64,000 nucleotides of DNA from Acidobacteriota bacterium (GTDB lineage: Bacteria > Acidobacteriota > Vicinamibacteria > Marinacidobacterales > Marinacidobacteraceae), in the NCBI GenBank assembly GCA_009840635.1, contig VXNL01000094.1:1-64000 (forward strand), read 5' to 3'. This document shows, one piece after another, positions 26,583 to 35,187 of the stretch. The translations under genes and the position numbers were made by a program. The notes beneath the pieces are model-generated. The model did no database searches. It was not told the DNA's origin and saw only the letters and a list, made by a program, of their open reading frames with translations. The number at the start of each line of letters is the position of its first letter. The first letter of the stretch is position 1.

Positions 26583-28715
26583 TCACCGCTGGGAAGGCCC
26601 CTCCCTCCTGGCGATGGGAGCGCGCGTCAGGGCCCGCCTCACCCGGGTCGGGTGAATCTCCGTGCGATCATCTCCCAGGCCGAGTTCGAGGAGACCGCCC
26701 TCCGAGGTCCTTCCCTCCACGCTCACGACGGCGGGCGAACCCCACGCCAACAGGAGGTCGGCGCCGGGCTCGTAGCGGATGCGGGACCCGCGCACCAGAT
26801 TGCTGCCCCGCTCGAACCGGGCTCCCTGGACCCCGTGGAGCGCTCCGAGAGATCCCTCTGCCGTCAGGTCAGCTTCGATGCGCCCGGCGACGAGCCGGCT
26901 GACCTCGGCCGAAGGTCCCACGCGTTCCACCTGGGGAGTTCCTCCGTAGGACAGTTGCCCGGCCGTCGCTTCGTAGCGGAACCGCTCGGCCTGGGCGGTG
27001 AAGACGAACGGCGACTCCCCGGACGGCTCGCCGGCCGCGGAAGTGGGGTCCGCCGCCACCGCCGTCGGGACCGTGGCCGGCCCGGTTGCCGCCCCCGGGA
27101 GGTGGGGATCGCGATCCTCCTGGTCCACGACCCGGGCACCCGGCGGAGGGATGTCGAGTTCGAGCGACGTGACGACCGCACCCGTGGCCTCCAGGGTCCT
27201 GGCTTCCGCGTCCACGCTGACCTTGTCCGACACCAGCCGGTTCCTGCCGAACAGCAGGCGCACCCCTCCCGTGAAAACGCCCTCGCCGCTCCCGGTCTCC
27301 ATCACCGCGGAATCTCCGGTGAGCACCACTCCTTCGAACTCGCCCGGCAGCCAATCCAGACGGGCCGGAAGGAACCGGGCGGTTACTGCATCCTCAGCCT
27401 CCACCCGACTCGGCTCCGCGATCACCAGCCGCAGATCGCCGCTCTCAAGTTCCAGAAGCGATGAATCCACGACCCGAGGATTGCCTTCGAACACGAGCGT
27501 GTCCTCACCGTCCCAAAAGGCGCTCTCCGCGGTCGCCGACGCCCGACCGTGCCGCGCCCTGACCCGCCCGCGGAACGCGGCCCCCGCGATCTCCCCGTCC
27601 GGATCGAAGTCGACCTCGAGGTCCGACGAATCGACCGAAATGAGATACCTCGCTCCCGGGCCGCCGGGAAGACGCGACCTCACGTCCCCCGTCATGCTCA
27701 GCCGCTCGGGTGTCCCGTCGGCATCGAGTTCGAACGCTGCCTCCTCTCCGCGCAGCTCGGTTCCCGGCGCCCGGTGCAGCGAAGGGTTCTCCTGCACCTC
27801 CACGCGACGCGGGATCCGTCCATCCTCCAGACTGATTTCGAGCCGGTCTCCACGCAGCCCGAGTCGCTCCGGCGCCTCCGCCGGGGAGTCGCCGGGCGGA
27901 TCCGACGGATCCAGAAAGGTGAGTTCCGTTCCGAACCCGGCTTCGATGGAACGCATCCGGCCTCGCTCCCGATCGCGACGGGCAACGACCGATTCCCTCG
28001 ACGACAGAGTGAGCGCGCTCGAGGCGATTTCCACGTCTCCGAACAGCGACGTGTCGGCCGTGTCTCCATCGAAACGCACCCGCTCCGCAATGACGCTGAA
28101 ACCGTCCTCCGTTGCCGGCGCCGCCACCACACCCTGCAGGGACACGTCGCCGGCGGCGACCTCGAACTGCATCGAGGCGGCGATCCCGACGAAGTCGTCG
28201 CTGCGGAATTGGACCGGGTCGCGTGACCAGAGGCGGTCCGGCGCGGTCCGGAAGTGAAGGTGAGGTCCTGAGAGTTCGAGACCCTCGACGCTGAGGAGGG
28301 CATTGCCGATGAACTCGACCGCCTCGGTCTGAGGGTCGAGCAGCAGTTCGTCAGCCGCCACCACCGCATCGCCGTCGGCAAGGACCTCGATCAGGCGAAC
28401 TTCGACCTCGAGAAAACGCTGCTGTCCATCGCTCCGGCCGAGGGCCTGCTCCGCCCGGCCCTCGAGAACCAGGCGGCCCTGTTCATCGAAGCGCGTGAAC
28501 TCGACCTCGGTCGAGACCACCTCCTCCGGCTCGACGGGCACCTCATCGGCGGACCCGAACCACTCCCCCGCCCGTCGCTCGAATCCTTCCTGAAGCCGCA
28601 GGACCAGGAAGACCGCGAAGCCCGCGAACAGCCCGAACGTGATCGCCGGGCCGATCCACCTCGACAGGACCCGGGCGCCTCGATGGTGCGTGCGGGAACG
28701 GGCGGGAGGGAACAC
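26583..28715 (-). CDS. Large LptC/LptA-like (OstA-type) LPS transport protein
   Basis: A 710-residue protein with one N-terminal membrane anchor (about 20-42), as in LptC, followed by a long series of beta-strand repeats typical of LptC/LptA/OstA jellyroll domains. These recur as L-x-L-x-G-D-x-x-x and phrases such as F-T-G-G-V-R-L-L-F-G-R-N-R-L-V-S-D-K and L-E-A-T-G-A-V-V near 490-525. It lies immediately upstream of lptB, where lptC and lptA normally sit as separate genes. I infer a fused or expanded bridge protein joining the inner membrane to the periplasmic LPS conduit. GTG at 28715 is the chosen start. Domain boundaries need structural prediction. Confidence 0.75.
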   Translation of the reverse strand: MFPPARSRTHHRGARVLSRWIGPAITFGLFAGFAVFLVLRLQEGFERRAGEWFGSADEVPVEPEEVVSTEVEFTRFDEQGRLVLEGRAEQALGRSDGQQRFLEVEVRLIEVLADGDAVVAADELLLDPQTEAVEFIGNALLSVEGLELSGPHLHFRTAPDRLWSRDPVQFRSDDFVGIAASMQFEVAAGDVSLQGVVAAPATEDGFSVIAERVRFDGDTADTSLFGDVEIASSALTLSSRESVVARRDRERGRMRSIEAGFGTELTFLDPSDPPGDSPAEAPERLGLRGDRLEISLEDGRIPRRVEVQENPSLHRAPGTELRGEEAAFELDADGTPERLSMTGDVRSRLPGGPGARYLISVDSSDLEVDFDPDGEIAGAAFRGRVRARHGRASATAESAFWDGEDTLVFEGNPRVVDSSLLELESGDLRLVIAEPSRVEAEDAVTARFLPARLDWLPGEFEGVVLTGDSAVMETGSGEGVFTGGVRLLFGRNRLVSDKVSVDAEARTLEATGAVVTSLELDIPPPGARVVDQEDRDPHLPGAATGPATVPTAVAADPTSAAGEPSGESPFVFTAQAERFRYEATAGQLSYGGTPQVERVGPSAEVSRLVAGRIEADLTAEGSLGALHGVQGARFERGSNLVRGSRIRYEPGADLLLAWGSPAVVSVEGRTSEGGLLELGLGDDRTEIHPTRVRRALTRAPIARREGPSQR

Positions 28716-28720
28716 GTGGA

Positions 28721-29776
28721 TCAGCCCGTGCTCGCCGGCCGGAAGCCTGCGGCGTCCCGCTCCGCAGCCTTCTTGTCCAAAGGAGCGGACGGATCCCGAG
28801 CCGCCCGGGACGGGGCTTCCTCGAGCCCGAAGTTCCCCATGCCCCGGAACTTGCGATACCGCGCCTCACGGCGGTCCGCCGGAGAACGTTCCGCGACCTC
28901 GCGGAGGGCGAGGCGCAGCCGCTCCCCGAGAAGTACCGCCGCGGCGTCGTGATCCGCGTGGGCCCCTCCCGGCGGTTCCGGAACGATCTCGTCGATCAGG
29001 CCGTTCTTGAGATGCTCCGGGGCGGTGACCCGCATCCGCGCTGCCGCCTCCTCGGTCGCCGCATAGGCGCGTTCGGGGTCCTTCCACAGGATCGCGGCGC
29101 ACCCTTCGGGAGAGATCACCGAGTAGATGGCGTTCTCCATCATCAGAATCCGATCACCCACCGCGATGCCGAGCGCACCGCCGCTGCCTCCCTCGCCGAT
29201 GATGGCAACCACCACGGGGACGTCGAGCCGGGCCATCTCCCGAAGATTGCGGGCGATGGCCTCGGCCTGGCCGCGCTCCTCGGCTTCGATACCGGGGAAC
29301 GCTCCCGGAGTGTCAACGAGCGCGATGACCGGTCTGCCGAACTTCTCCGCCATTTTCATGAGGCGGAGGGCCTTGCGGTAGCCCTCCGGCCGGGGCATGC
29401 CGTAGTTCCGGTGAATGCGCTCGGCGGTGTCCCGGCCCTTCTGCTGTCCGATCACCATGACCGGCTTTCCCGCGAGCCACGCCGGCCCGCCGATGACGGC
29501 CGGATCGTCCGCGTAGCGGCGGTCCCCGTGGATCTCGGTGAAGCCGGTGAAGATGCGGTCCACGTGGTCCAGCGAATAGGGACGCTCGGGGTGGCGCGCC
29601 ACCAGAACCCGCTGCCATGGGGTCAGGCCGGCATAGATGCGCTGGCGGCGGCGCAGGAGCTCGCGTTCCAGCCCGGCGATCTCCGCCCGGTGGCTGTCGG
29701 GGTATCCGGTAAGCGCTTCGATCCGCTGGACAATCGTCTGGATGTCAGCCTCGAAGTCGAGGAACTCGCGCTGCAC
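28721..29776 (-). CDS. accA: Acetyl-CoA carboxylase carboxyltransferase subunit alpha
   Basis: A 351-residue AccA. Landmarks are H-G-D-R-x-Y-A-D-D near residue 83, [27 protein letters not shown] near 148 and [10 protein letters not shown] near 193. It forms the carboxyltransferase with AccD and makes malonyl-CoA. The C-terminus has about 40 extra charged residues. The start is GTG at 29776, 7 nt after a TACACT box, suggesting a leaderless operon promoter for accA-lptCA-lptB-rpoN-EIIA-ptsH-ptsI. Confidence 0.95.
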   Translation of the reverse strand: MQREFLDFEADIQTIVQRIEALTGYPDSHRAEIAGLERELLRRRQRIYAGLTPWQRVLVARHPERPYSLDHVDRIFTGFTEIHGDRRYADDPAVIGGPAWLAGKPVMVIGQQKGRDTAERIHRNYGMPRPEGYRKALRLMKMAEKFGRPVIALVDTPGAFPGIEAEERGQAEAIARNLREMARLDVPVVVAIIGEGGSGGALGIAVGDRILMMENAIYSVISPEGCAAILWKDPERAYAATEEAAARMRVTAPEHLKNGLIDEIVPEPPGGAHADHDAAAVLLGERLRLALREVAERSPADRREARYRKFRGMGNFGLEEAPSRAARDPSAPLDKKAAERDAAGFRPASTG

Positions 29777-29783
29777 GATGTGA

Positions 29784-29789
29784 AGTGTA
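29784..29789 (-). promoter_or_regulatory. -10-like element of accA (TACACT)
   Basis: TACACT on the minus strand ends 7 nt before the accA GTG. The gap between accA and dnaE (85 bp) is one of the few in this region large enough for a promoter. Confidence 0.5.
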
Positions 29790-29861
29790 GCGAGACGCCA
29801 TCAGGCAAATCCCGTACCAGAAGACCGGGAATCGGGACGTAAGGGTCCGAAGCTGCGCCGA

Positions 29862-32800
29862 TTACTGCGCGAACGAGGGAGGCAACTCTCCGTCGAGGCG
29901 CACGGTGTCCGGTCCCAGGAGTTCCCAGGCGGCCCGGGCAAAGGCACGGCTCGGATGGACCTCCGTCGCGGTCTCGAGCAGGACCTCGATTCCGCGATTC
30001 CGTACCCGAAGCAGCAACGGCCGCGTACCGGGATGCCGGACGAACAGTTCCTGCAACCGGTGTCCCAGTCGCTCCGGTTCGGTCACCAGCAGCTCGACGC
30101 GGTGGGCGAGCTGGTAGGGCGCTTCGTCGGCGAGCCGGATCTCGGAAGCGGCCAGTTCGCCCCGCTGGCCTCGGCGACCGCCCCCACCCGGGCTCCCCGC
30201 TGCGTCTCCCCGGAGGTTTCCCTGAACCACCACCACCGGCTCGCCGTCGAGAGAGGGACACGTCTCCCACAGGTCGGGAAAGACCACCACCCCGATCGCT
30301 CCGGTCTCGTCCTCGAGGGTGAACTGGCCCATCGGCCGGCCGCCCCTCGTCGTCCGCTTCCGCAATTCGCGCGCGAGGCCGACGACGGTCGCCGCCGCCT
30401 TCGGCTTCGCGCCCAGCGCCGCCTTCACCGGGCCCGTGATGATCGGCTCCAGCGCCGCCCGGTACTCCGTTGCGGGATGTCCTTCCCAGTAGAAGCCGAG
30501 CGCCTCGCGTTCGCGCCGCAGCCGCTCCGCATCGCTCCACGAGGGCGCCTCCGGAAAAACGTCCACGGGAGGTTCGGACCCGCCCCCGAAGAGCGACTGG
30601 ACGCCGGCCTCCTTCCGGCCGCGGACCCGCTGCGCGGCTTCGAGAGCCCCCGGGATCGCCGGGAGGATCCGTGAGCGGGGCACGTCGAGAAAGTCCAGCG
30701 CTCCGGCACAGCAGAGCGCCTCCACGACGCCGCGGTTGAGCGACTTCGGCTCCACCGCCTCAAGGAAATGGCGAAGCGACTCGAACCGGCCGCTCTCGCG
30801 CCGCGCCCGTTCGATTTCCCGCGCCGCCCGGCTGCCGACCTGCTTGACCGCCTCGAGCCCGTAGCGGACGCCCCTCCCCTCCACCACGGCCTCCGCCCCG
30901 CTGCGCTGGACGTCCGGGGGCAGCACCGGGATCCCGGCGGACTCGGCGCCATGCCGAATCCGCGCGATCCGCTCGTCCTTGTCGCCCGCACGATGTTGTG
31001 CGGTCAGCAGCGACGCGAGGAAGTGCAGCGGGAAGTGCGTCTTGAGCCAACCGGCGACGTAGGCGACGAGCGCATAGCCGACCGCGTGGGAGCGGTTGAA
31101 TCCGTACCCCGCGAACTTCGCGATCTGCTGGAACGTCTCCTGCGCAACCTGACGGGAAAGGCCTCCCGCCACGGCGCCCTCGACAAAGCCCCCCTCCTCC
31201 CTGGCCATCCTCTCGGGATCCTTCTTCCCCATGGCCTTCCGCAGCACGTCCGCCCGGTTCAGCGAGAAACCGGCGAGCTGCTGCGCCACGAGCATGACCT
31301 GCTCCTGATAGACGATCAACCCGCGCGTCTCCGGGACGAGCTCACGCACCCGCGGATCCAGCTTCTCGGAAAGCCGGCCCTTCTTCTTCGCCGCCACGAA
31401 GTCGTCCGCCATCCCGCTCTCGAGCGGGCCGGGCCGGTAGAGCGCGTTCATCGCCGCCAGATCGTCCAGGTTCTCGGGTTCGTACCGGGCCAGCAGATCG
31501 CGCATCCCGGGACTCTCGAACTGGAAGATCCCGTCGGTATCCGCCCGTGCGAACAGCCGGAAGGTCTCGGGGTCCGGCGGCACCTTTTCGAAGTGCCCGG
31601 CCCGGATGAGGGCGAGCGCCTCCACCTCCCCGGCGGTGCGGGAGATGTTCGGGTCTTCCTGCACCCGGCGGGCGCAGTCCTCGATCTGGGTGAGGTTCCG
31701 GAGCCCGAGGAAATCCATCTTGAAGAGCCCGGCGGCCTCGCAGTCGTTCATGTCCCACTGGGTGCGGCGCCGAACGGTCACCGCCTGGCCGGACCCCTTC
31801 GAGGCCCTGCCGGAACCCGACCGCCTTGTCTCCACGTCGCGGTAGAGCGGCAGGATCTCCTCGAGCGGCCCCGGGGCGATGACCACCCCGGCCGCGTGGG
31901 TTCCGATGCTGCGCGGCAGGCCCTCGAGCCTTTCCGCGAGTCCGAAGAGGCGGTCGAGCTCGGGGTTCCGGCGCGCCTCCCGAAGCTCCGGGACGCTCTG
32001 AAGCGCCCGCGCGAGGCTCATGCCCTCGGGGATCAGCTTGGCGAGGCGGTCCACCTGTGGCGGCGGCAACTCCAGCATCCGGCCCACGTCGCGGACCACC
32101 AGCTTGGCCTGCATGGTCCCGAGCGTCATGATCTGCGCTACCCGGTCGCTGCCGTAGGTCTCGGTGACGTAGTCGAGCACCTCTTCGCGCCGCACCTCGC
32201 AGAAATCCACGTCGATGTCGGGTGGGCTGATCCGTTCCGCATTGAGGAACCGCTCGAACAGCAGGCCGTGGGCGAGCGGGTCGATGTCGGTGATTCCCAG
32301 GGCGTAGGCGACGAGACTGCCGGCCGCGGAACCCCGCCCCGGACCCACCGGGATGTGGCAGTCCTGGGCGAAACGCACGAAGTCCTGGACGATGAGGAAA
32401 TACGCGGAGTAGCCCGTGCGCCGGATCACATCCAGTTCCACACCGATCCGGTCCTCGTAGTCGGCACGCGGCGGCCGGGAACCGTGCACCTCGGCCGATT
32501 CGAGCCGCCGTTCCAGACCCTGGCGGGCGCTCTCTTCGAAATGGCCGTCCAGCGTCTCTCCCGCGGGCACCTCGAAATCCGGTAGCAGGCTGCGGTCATC
32601 GATCAAGTCGAAACCCTCGACCTGCTCCGCGATCTCGAGGGTGTTGCGGTAGGCGTCGGGGCGGTCGTCGAAAACGGCCCGCATCTCTTCGGAAGTCTTG
32701 AAGAAGAACTGGTCGGAGTGGAACTTCAGCCGACGTGGATCCCGGACCGGCCGGTTCGTGCTGATGCACAGGCGCAGGTCGTGGGCATCCGCGTCCTCGG

Positions 32801-33488
32801 CCGAGGCATAGTGCGAGTCGTTCGTTCCCACGAGCGGAATCCCGGTCTTCCGGGCGACCTCGACCACGCCGGTGCCGATCCGCTGCTCCAGGTCGGAAAG
32901 CCGGGCTCCTTCCGGAGTGGCCCCGCCCGGCGGGGTGTGATCCATGATCTCGAGGAAGTAGTTGTCCTTGCCGAAGACCTCCCGGTAGCGGCCGGCCCAT
33001 TCGACCGGGTCGCCGCCGGTGACCACTTCGCGGGGCACGATCCCCTTGGGACACGCCGAAAGGGCGATGAGCCCTTCGTGATGCTCCGCCAGGAGTTCGA
33101 AGTCCATCCGCGGCTTGAAGTAGAACCCCTCGGTGTAGGCGATCGAGCTGAGCCGCATGAGGTTCCGGAAACCGGTGCGGTTCTTCGCCAGCAGGACCAG
33201 GTGCTGGTTCTCCGAATCGGGGTTCTGGTCACGCCGGCTTCCCGGCGCCACGTAGGCCTCGCACCCCAGGATGGGCTTCACGCCAACCTTCCGGGCGGCC
33301 TCGTGGAACTTGAGGGCGCCGATGAGGTTTCCGTGATCCGTGATCGCCACCGCCGGCATCCCCTCGTGCGCGGCCCGCTGCACGACGTCGGAAAGCCGGC
33401 TCATGCCGTCGAGCAGCGAGTATTCGGTATGGGTGTGGAGGTGTACGAAGGGGCGGTTTCCCACGGCCCCGGAACCGGCGCCGCTCAA
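29862..33488 (-). CDS. dnaE: DNA polymerase III alpha subunit
   Basis: A 1208-residue replicative C-family polymerase. The PHP domain is intact (H-L-H-T-H-T-E-Y-S-L-L-D-G near residue 17, A-I-T-D-H-G-N near 50). The palm has G-P-G-R-G-S-A-A-G-S-L near 385 and P-P-D-I-D-V-D-F near 422. The thumb and fingers include L-A-G-F-S-L-N-R-A-D-V-L-R-K-A-M-G-K-K. A C-terminal OB fold and tau-binding region end the protein. It is distinct from dnaE2 in the same window, and the intact PHP metal ligands contrast with the degenerate ones there. It starts 7 bp after guaA. Confidence 0.96.
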   Translation of the reverse strand: MSGAGSGAVGNRPFVHLHTHTEYSLLDGMSRLSDVVQRAAHEGMPAVAITDHGNLIGALKFHEAARKVGVKPILGCEAYVAPGSRRDQNPDSENQHLVLLAKNRTGFRNLMRLSSIAYTEGFYFKPRMDFELLAEHHEGLIALSACPKGIVPREVVTGGDPVEWAGRYREVFGKDNYFLEIMDHTPPGGATPEGARLSDLEQRIGTGVVEVARKTGIPLVGTNDSHYASAEDADAHDLRLCISTNRPVRDPRRLKFHSDQFFFKTSEEMRAVFDDRPDAYRNTLEIAEQVEGFDLIDDRSLLPDFEVPAGETLDGHFEESARQGLERRLESAEVHGSRPPRADYEDRIGVELDVIRRTGYSAYFLIVQDFVRFAQDCHIPVGPGRGSAAGSLVAYALGITDIDPLAHGLLFERFLNAERISPPDIDVDFCEVRREEVLDYVTETYGSDRVAQIMTLGTMQAKLVVRDVGRMLELPPPQVDRLAKLIPEGMSLARALQSVPELREARRNPELDRLFGLAERLEGLPRSIGTHAAGVVIAPGPLEEILPLYRDVETRRSGSGRASKGSGQAVTVRRRTQWDMNDCEAAGLFKMDFLGLRNLTQIEDCARRVQEDPNISRTAGEVEALALIRAGHFEKVPPDPETFRLFARADTDGIFQFESPGMRDLLARYEPENLDDLAAMNALYRPGPLESGMADDFVAAKKKGRLSEKLDPRVRELVPETRGLIVYQEQVMLVAQQLAGFSLNRADVLRKAMGKKDPERMAREEGGFVEGAVAGGLSRQVAQETFQQIAKFAGYGFNRSHAVGYALVAYVAGWLKTHFPLHFLASLLTAQHRAGDKDERIARIRHGAESAGIPVLPPDVQRSGAEAVVEGRGVRYGLEAVKQVGSRAAREIERARRESGRFESLRHFLEAVEPKSLNRGVVEALCCAGALDFLDVPRSRILPAIPGALEAAQRVRGRKEAGVQSLFGGGSEPPVDVFPEAPSWSDAERLRREREALGFYWEGHPATEYRAALEPIITGPVKAALGAKPKAAATVVGLARELRKRTTRGGRPMGQFTLEDETGAIGVVVFPDLWETCPSLDGEPVVVVQGNLRGDAAGSPGGGGRRGQRGELAASEIRLADEAPYQLAHRVELLVTEPERLGHRLQELFVRHPGTRPLLLRVRNRGIEVLLETATEVHPSRAFARAAWELLGPDTVRLDGELPPSFAQ

Positions 33489-33495
33489 GGGAGCC

Positions 33496-35037
33496 TCACT
33501 CCCACTCGATCGTGCCGGGGGGCTTGGAGGTGATGTCGAGGACCACCCGGTTCACCCCCCGCACCTCGCCGGTAATGCGGTTCGAGACCCGGACCAGCAG
33601 TTCGTGGGGCAAGGGCGCCCAGTCCGCGGTCATCCCGTCGCGGCTCTCCACCGCCCGGATGACGGCGACCCGCTCGTACGTCCGGGCGTCTCCCATGACG
33701 CCTACGGTGCGCAGCGGCAGGAGTACCACGAACGCCTGCCAGATGTCGTCGTAGCAACCCGCGGACCGGATTTCCTCCTCGAGGATCGCGTCCGCCTCGC
33801 GCAGCACCTCGAGGCCGGATTCCTCGACGGCGCCCAGCATCCGCACGGCCAACCCGGGACCCGGGAAGGGATGCCGGTTCACGAGTCCTTCCGGCGCTCC
33901 CAACTGCCGTCCCAGCACCCGGACCTCGTCCTTGAAGAGTTCGCGGAGCGGTTCGATGAGTTTCAGCCGCATGCGCTTCGGCAGGCCGCCCACGTTGTGG
34001 TGACTCTTGATCACGGCCGAGGGTCCCTTCACCGAGACGCTCTCGATGACGTCGGGATAGAGCGTCCCCTGCGCCAGGAAGCGCACGTCCGGGATGTCCC
34101 GCGACGCCTCCTCGAAGACCCGGATGAACTCGCGCCCGATGATCTTCCGCTTCCGTTCGGGGCTGCGCACCCCTTTCAACCGGGCGAGGAACCGCTCCGC
34201 CGCGTCCACGACCTGGAGCGGGATCCCCAGACCTTCCTCGAACGAGGATCGGACCCGCGCGGCCTCGTCCTTCCGAAGCACCCCGTTGTCCACGAAGATG
34301 CAGTGAAGCCGGTCTCCGATCGCCCGATGAACCAGCATCGCGGTGACCGTCGAGTCCACCCCGCCCGAGGCTCCGCAGACCACCTGTCCCTCGCCGACCT
34401 GGGCCCGGATGGCGTTGATCGTCCGTTCCGCGTGCGAGCGCGGCGTCCAGCCGCCCCGGGCTCCGCACACCTCGAAAGCGAAGTTCCTCAGGATCTCGGC
34501 GCCGTGCTCGGTGTGCACGACCTCCGGATGGAACTGGACCCCGTAGAGCCGGCGGCCCGGGTTCTCGAAGGCGGCGATCCGCGCCTGCCCCGTCCCCGCG
34601 GTGCGGCGGAACCCCTCGGGCAGGGCGTGGACGAGATCTCCGTGGCTTGCCCAGGCCCGAAACCGCTCCGGCACCCCCCGAAAGAGCCGGCCGTTCCCGT
34701 TGTGTTCGAGTTCCGCGGGACCATACGAGCGGCGCGGCGCCGGACGCACGTCGCCCCCGCTCTCGCGCGCCAGGAGCTGCATCCCGTAACAGACCCCCAG
34801 CACGGGGACCGGGGGCGCGAGGACGCCGTCGGGGGCCGCCGGGGCGCCATCCCCATAGACGCTCTCGGGCCCCCCGGAGAGAACTACCCCGATGGGATTG
34901 CGCTCCCAGATCTCCCCGTTCGGCGTCGTGCACGGGAGGATCTCGCAGTAGACCCCCAGTTCCCGGAGCCGCCGGGCGATCAGCTGCGTGTACTGCGAGC
35001 CGAAATCAAGGACGAGGAGCGACTCCGCGGGGCCCAT
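33496..35037 (-). CDS. guaA: GMP synthase (glutamine-hydrolysing)
   Basis: A 513-residue GuaA. The class I amidotransferase domain (about 1-200) has nucleophile Cys83 in V-L-G-V-C-Y-G-M-Q. The ATP pyrophosphatase domain has the PP-loop G-A-S-G-G-V-D-S-T-V near 220. The C-terminal dimerisation domain ends G-T-I-E-W-E. It converts XMP to GMP. The ATG at 35037 matches family length and is overlapped (TGATG) by a short upstream ORF; an in-frame ATG at 35079 would add 14 residues. Confidence 0.95.
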   Translation of the reverse strand: MGPAESLLVLDFGSQYTQLIARRLRELGVYCEILPCTTPNGEIWERNPIGVVLSGGPESVYGDGAPAAPDGVLAPPVPVLGVCYGMQLLARESGGDVRPAPRRSYGPAELEHNGNGRLFRGVPERFRAWASHGDLVHALPEGFRRTAGTGQARIAAFENPGRRLYGVQFHPEVVHTEHGAEILRNFAFEVCGARGGWTPRSHAERTINAIRAQVGEGQVVCGASGGVDSTVTAMLVHRAIGDRLHCIFVDNGVLRKDEAARVRSSFEEGLGIPLQVVDAAERFLARLKGVRSPERKRKIIGREFIRVFEEASRDIPDVRFLAQGTLYPDVIESVSVKGPSAVIKSHHNVGGLPKRMRLKLIEPLRELFKDEVRVLGRQLGAPEGLVNRHPFPGPGLAVRMLGAVEESGLEVLREADAILEEEIRSAGCYDDIWQAFVVLLPLRTVGVMGDARTYERVAVIRAVESRDGMTADWAPLPHELLVRVSNRITGEVRGVNRVVLDITSKPPGTIEWE

Positions 35038-35108
35038 CAGGGACGGCCCCCGCCATCCGGGCGGGAGAGTCTTGCCCATTCTCCGGGTCGCGGAACGGGG
35101 CTCACCAT
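35037..35108 (-). CDS. Possible 23-codon leader ORF coupled to guaA
   Basis: An ATG at 35108 begins 8 nt after a TACAAT box and opens a 23-codon frame rich in Pro, Arg and Gly. Its TGA shares a base with the guaA ATG (TGATG). The layout matches that before the DUF6526 gene. It may set guaA translation by reinitiation; peptide function is unknown. Confidence 0.35.
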   Translation of the reverse strand: MVSPVPRPGEWARLSRPDGGGRP

Positions 35109-35116
35109 CCGCTCGA

Positions 35117-35122
35117 ATTGTA
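35117..35122 (-). promoter_or_regulatory. -10-like element (TACAAT) of guaA-dnaE
   Basis: TACAAT on the minus strand lies 8 nt before the leader ORF ATG and about 80 nt before the guaA ATG. This is a good match to the bacterial -10 consensus in an otherwise GC-rich stretch. Confidence 0.5.
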
Positions 35123-35187
35123 AGCGCGCGGATTCCTTTGTGGAGGGGGTTTCCAGCATCGGGCCGGCCCCTCCCGCACCGCTTCCA

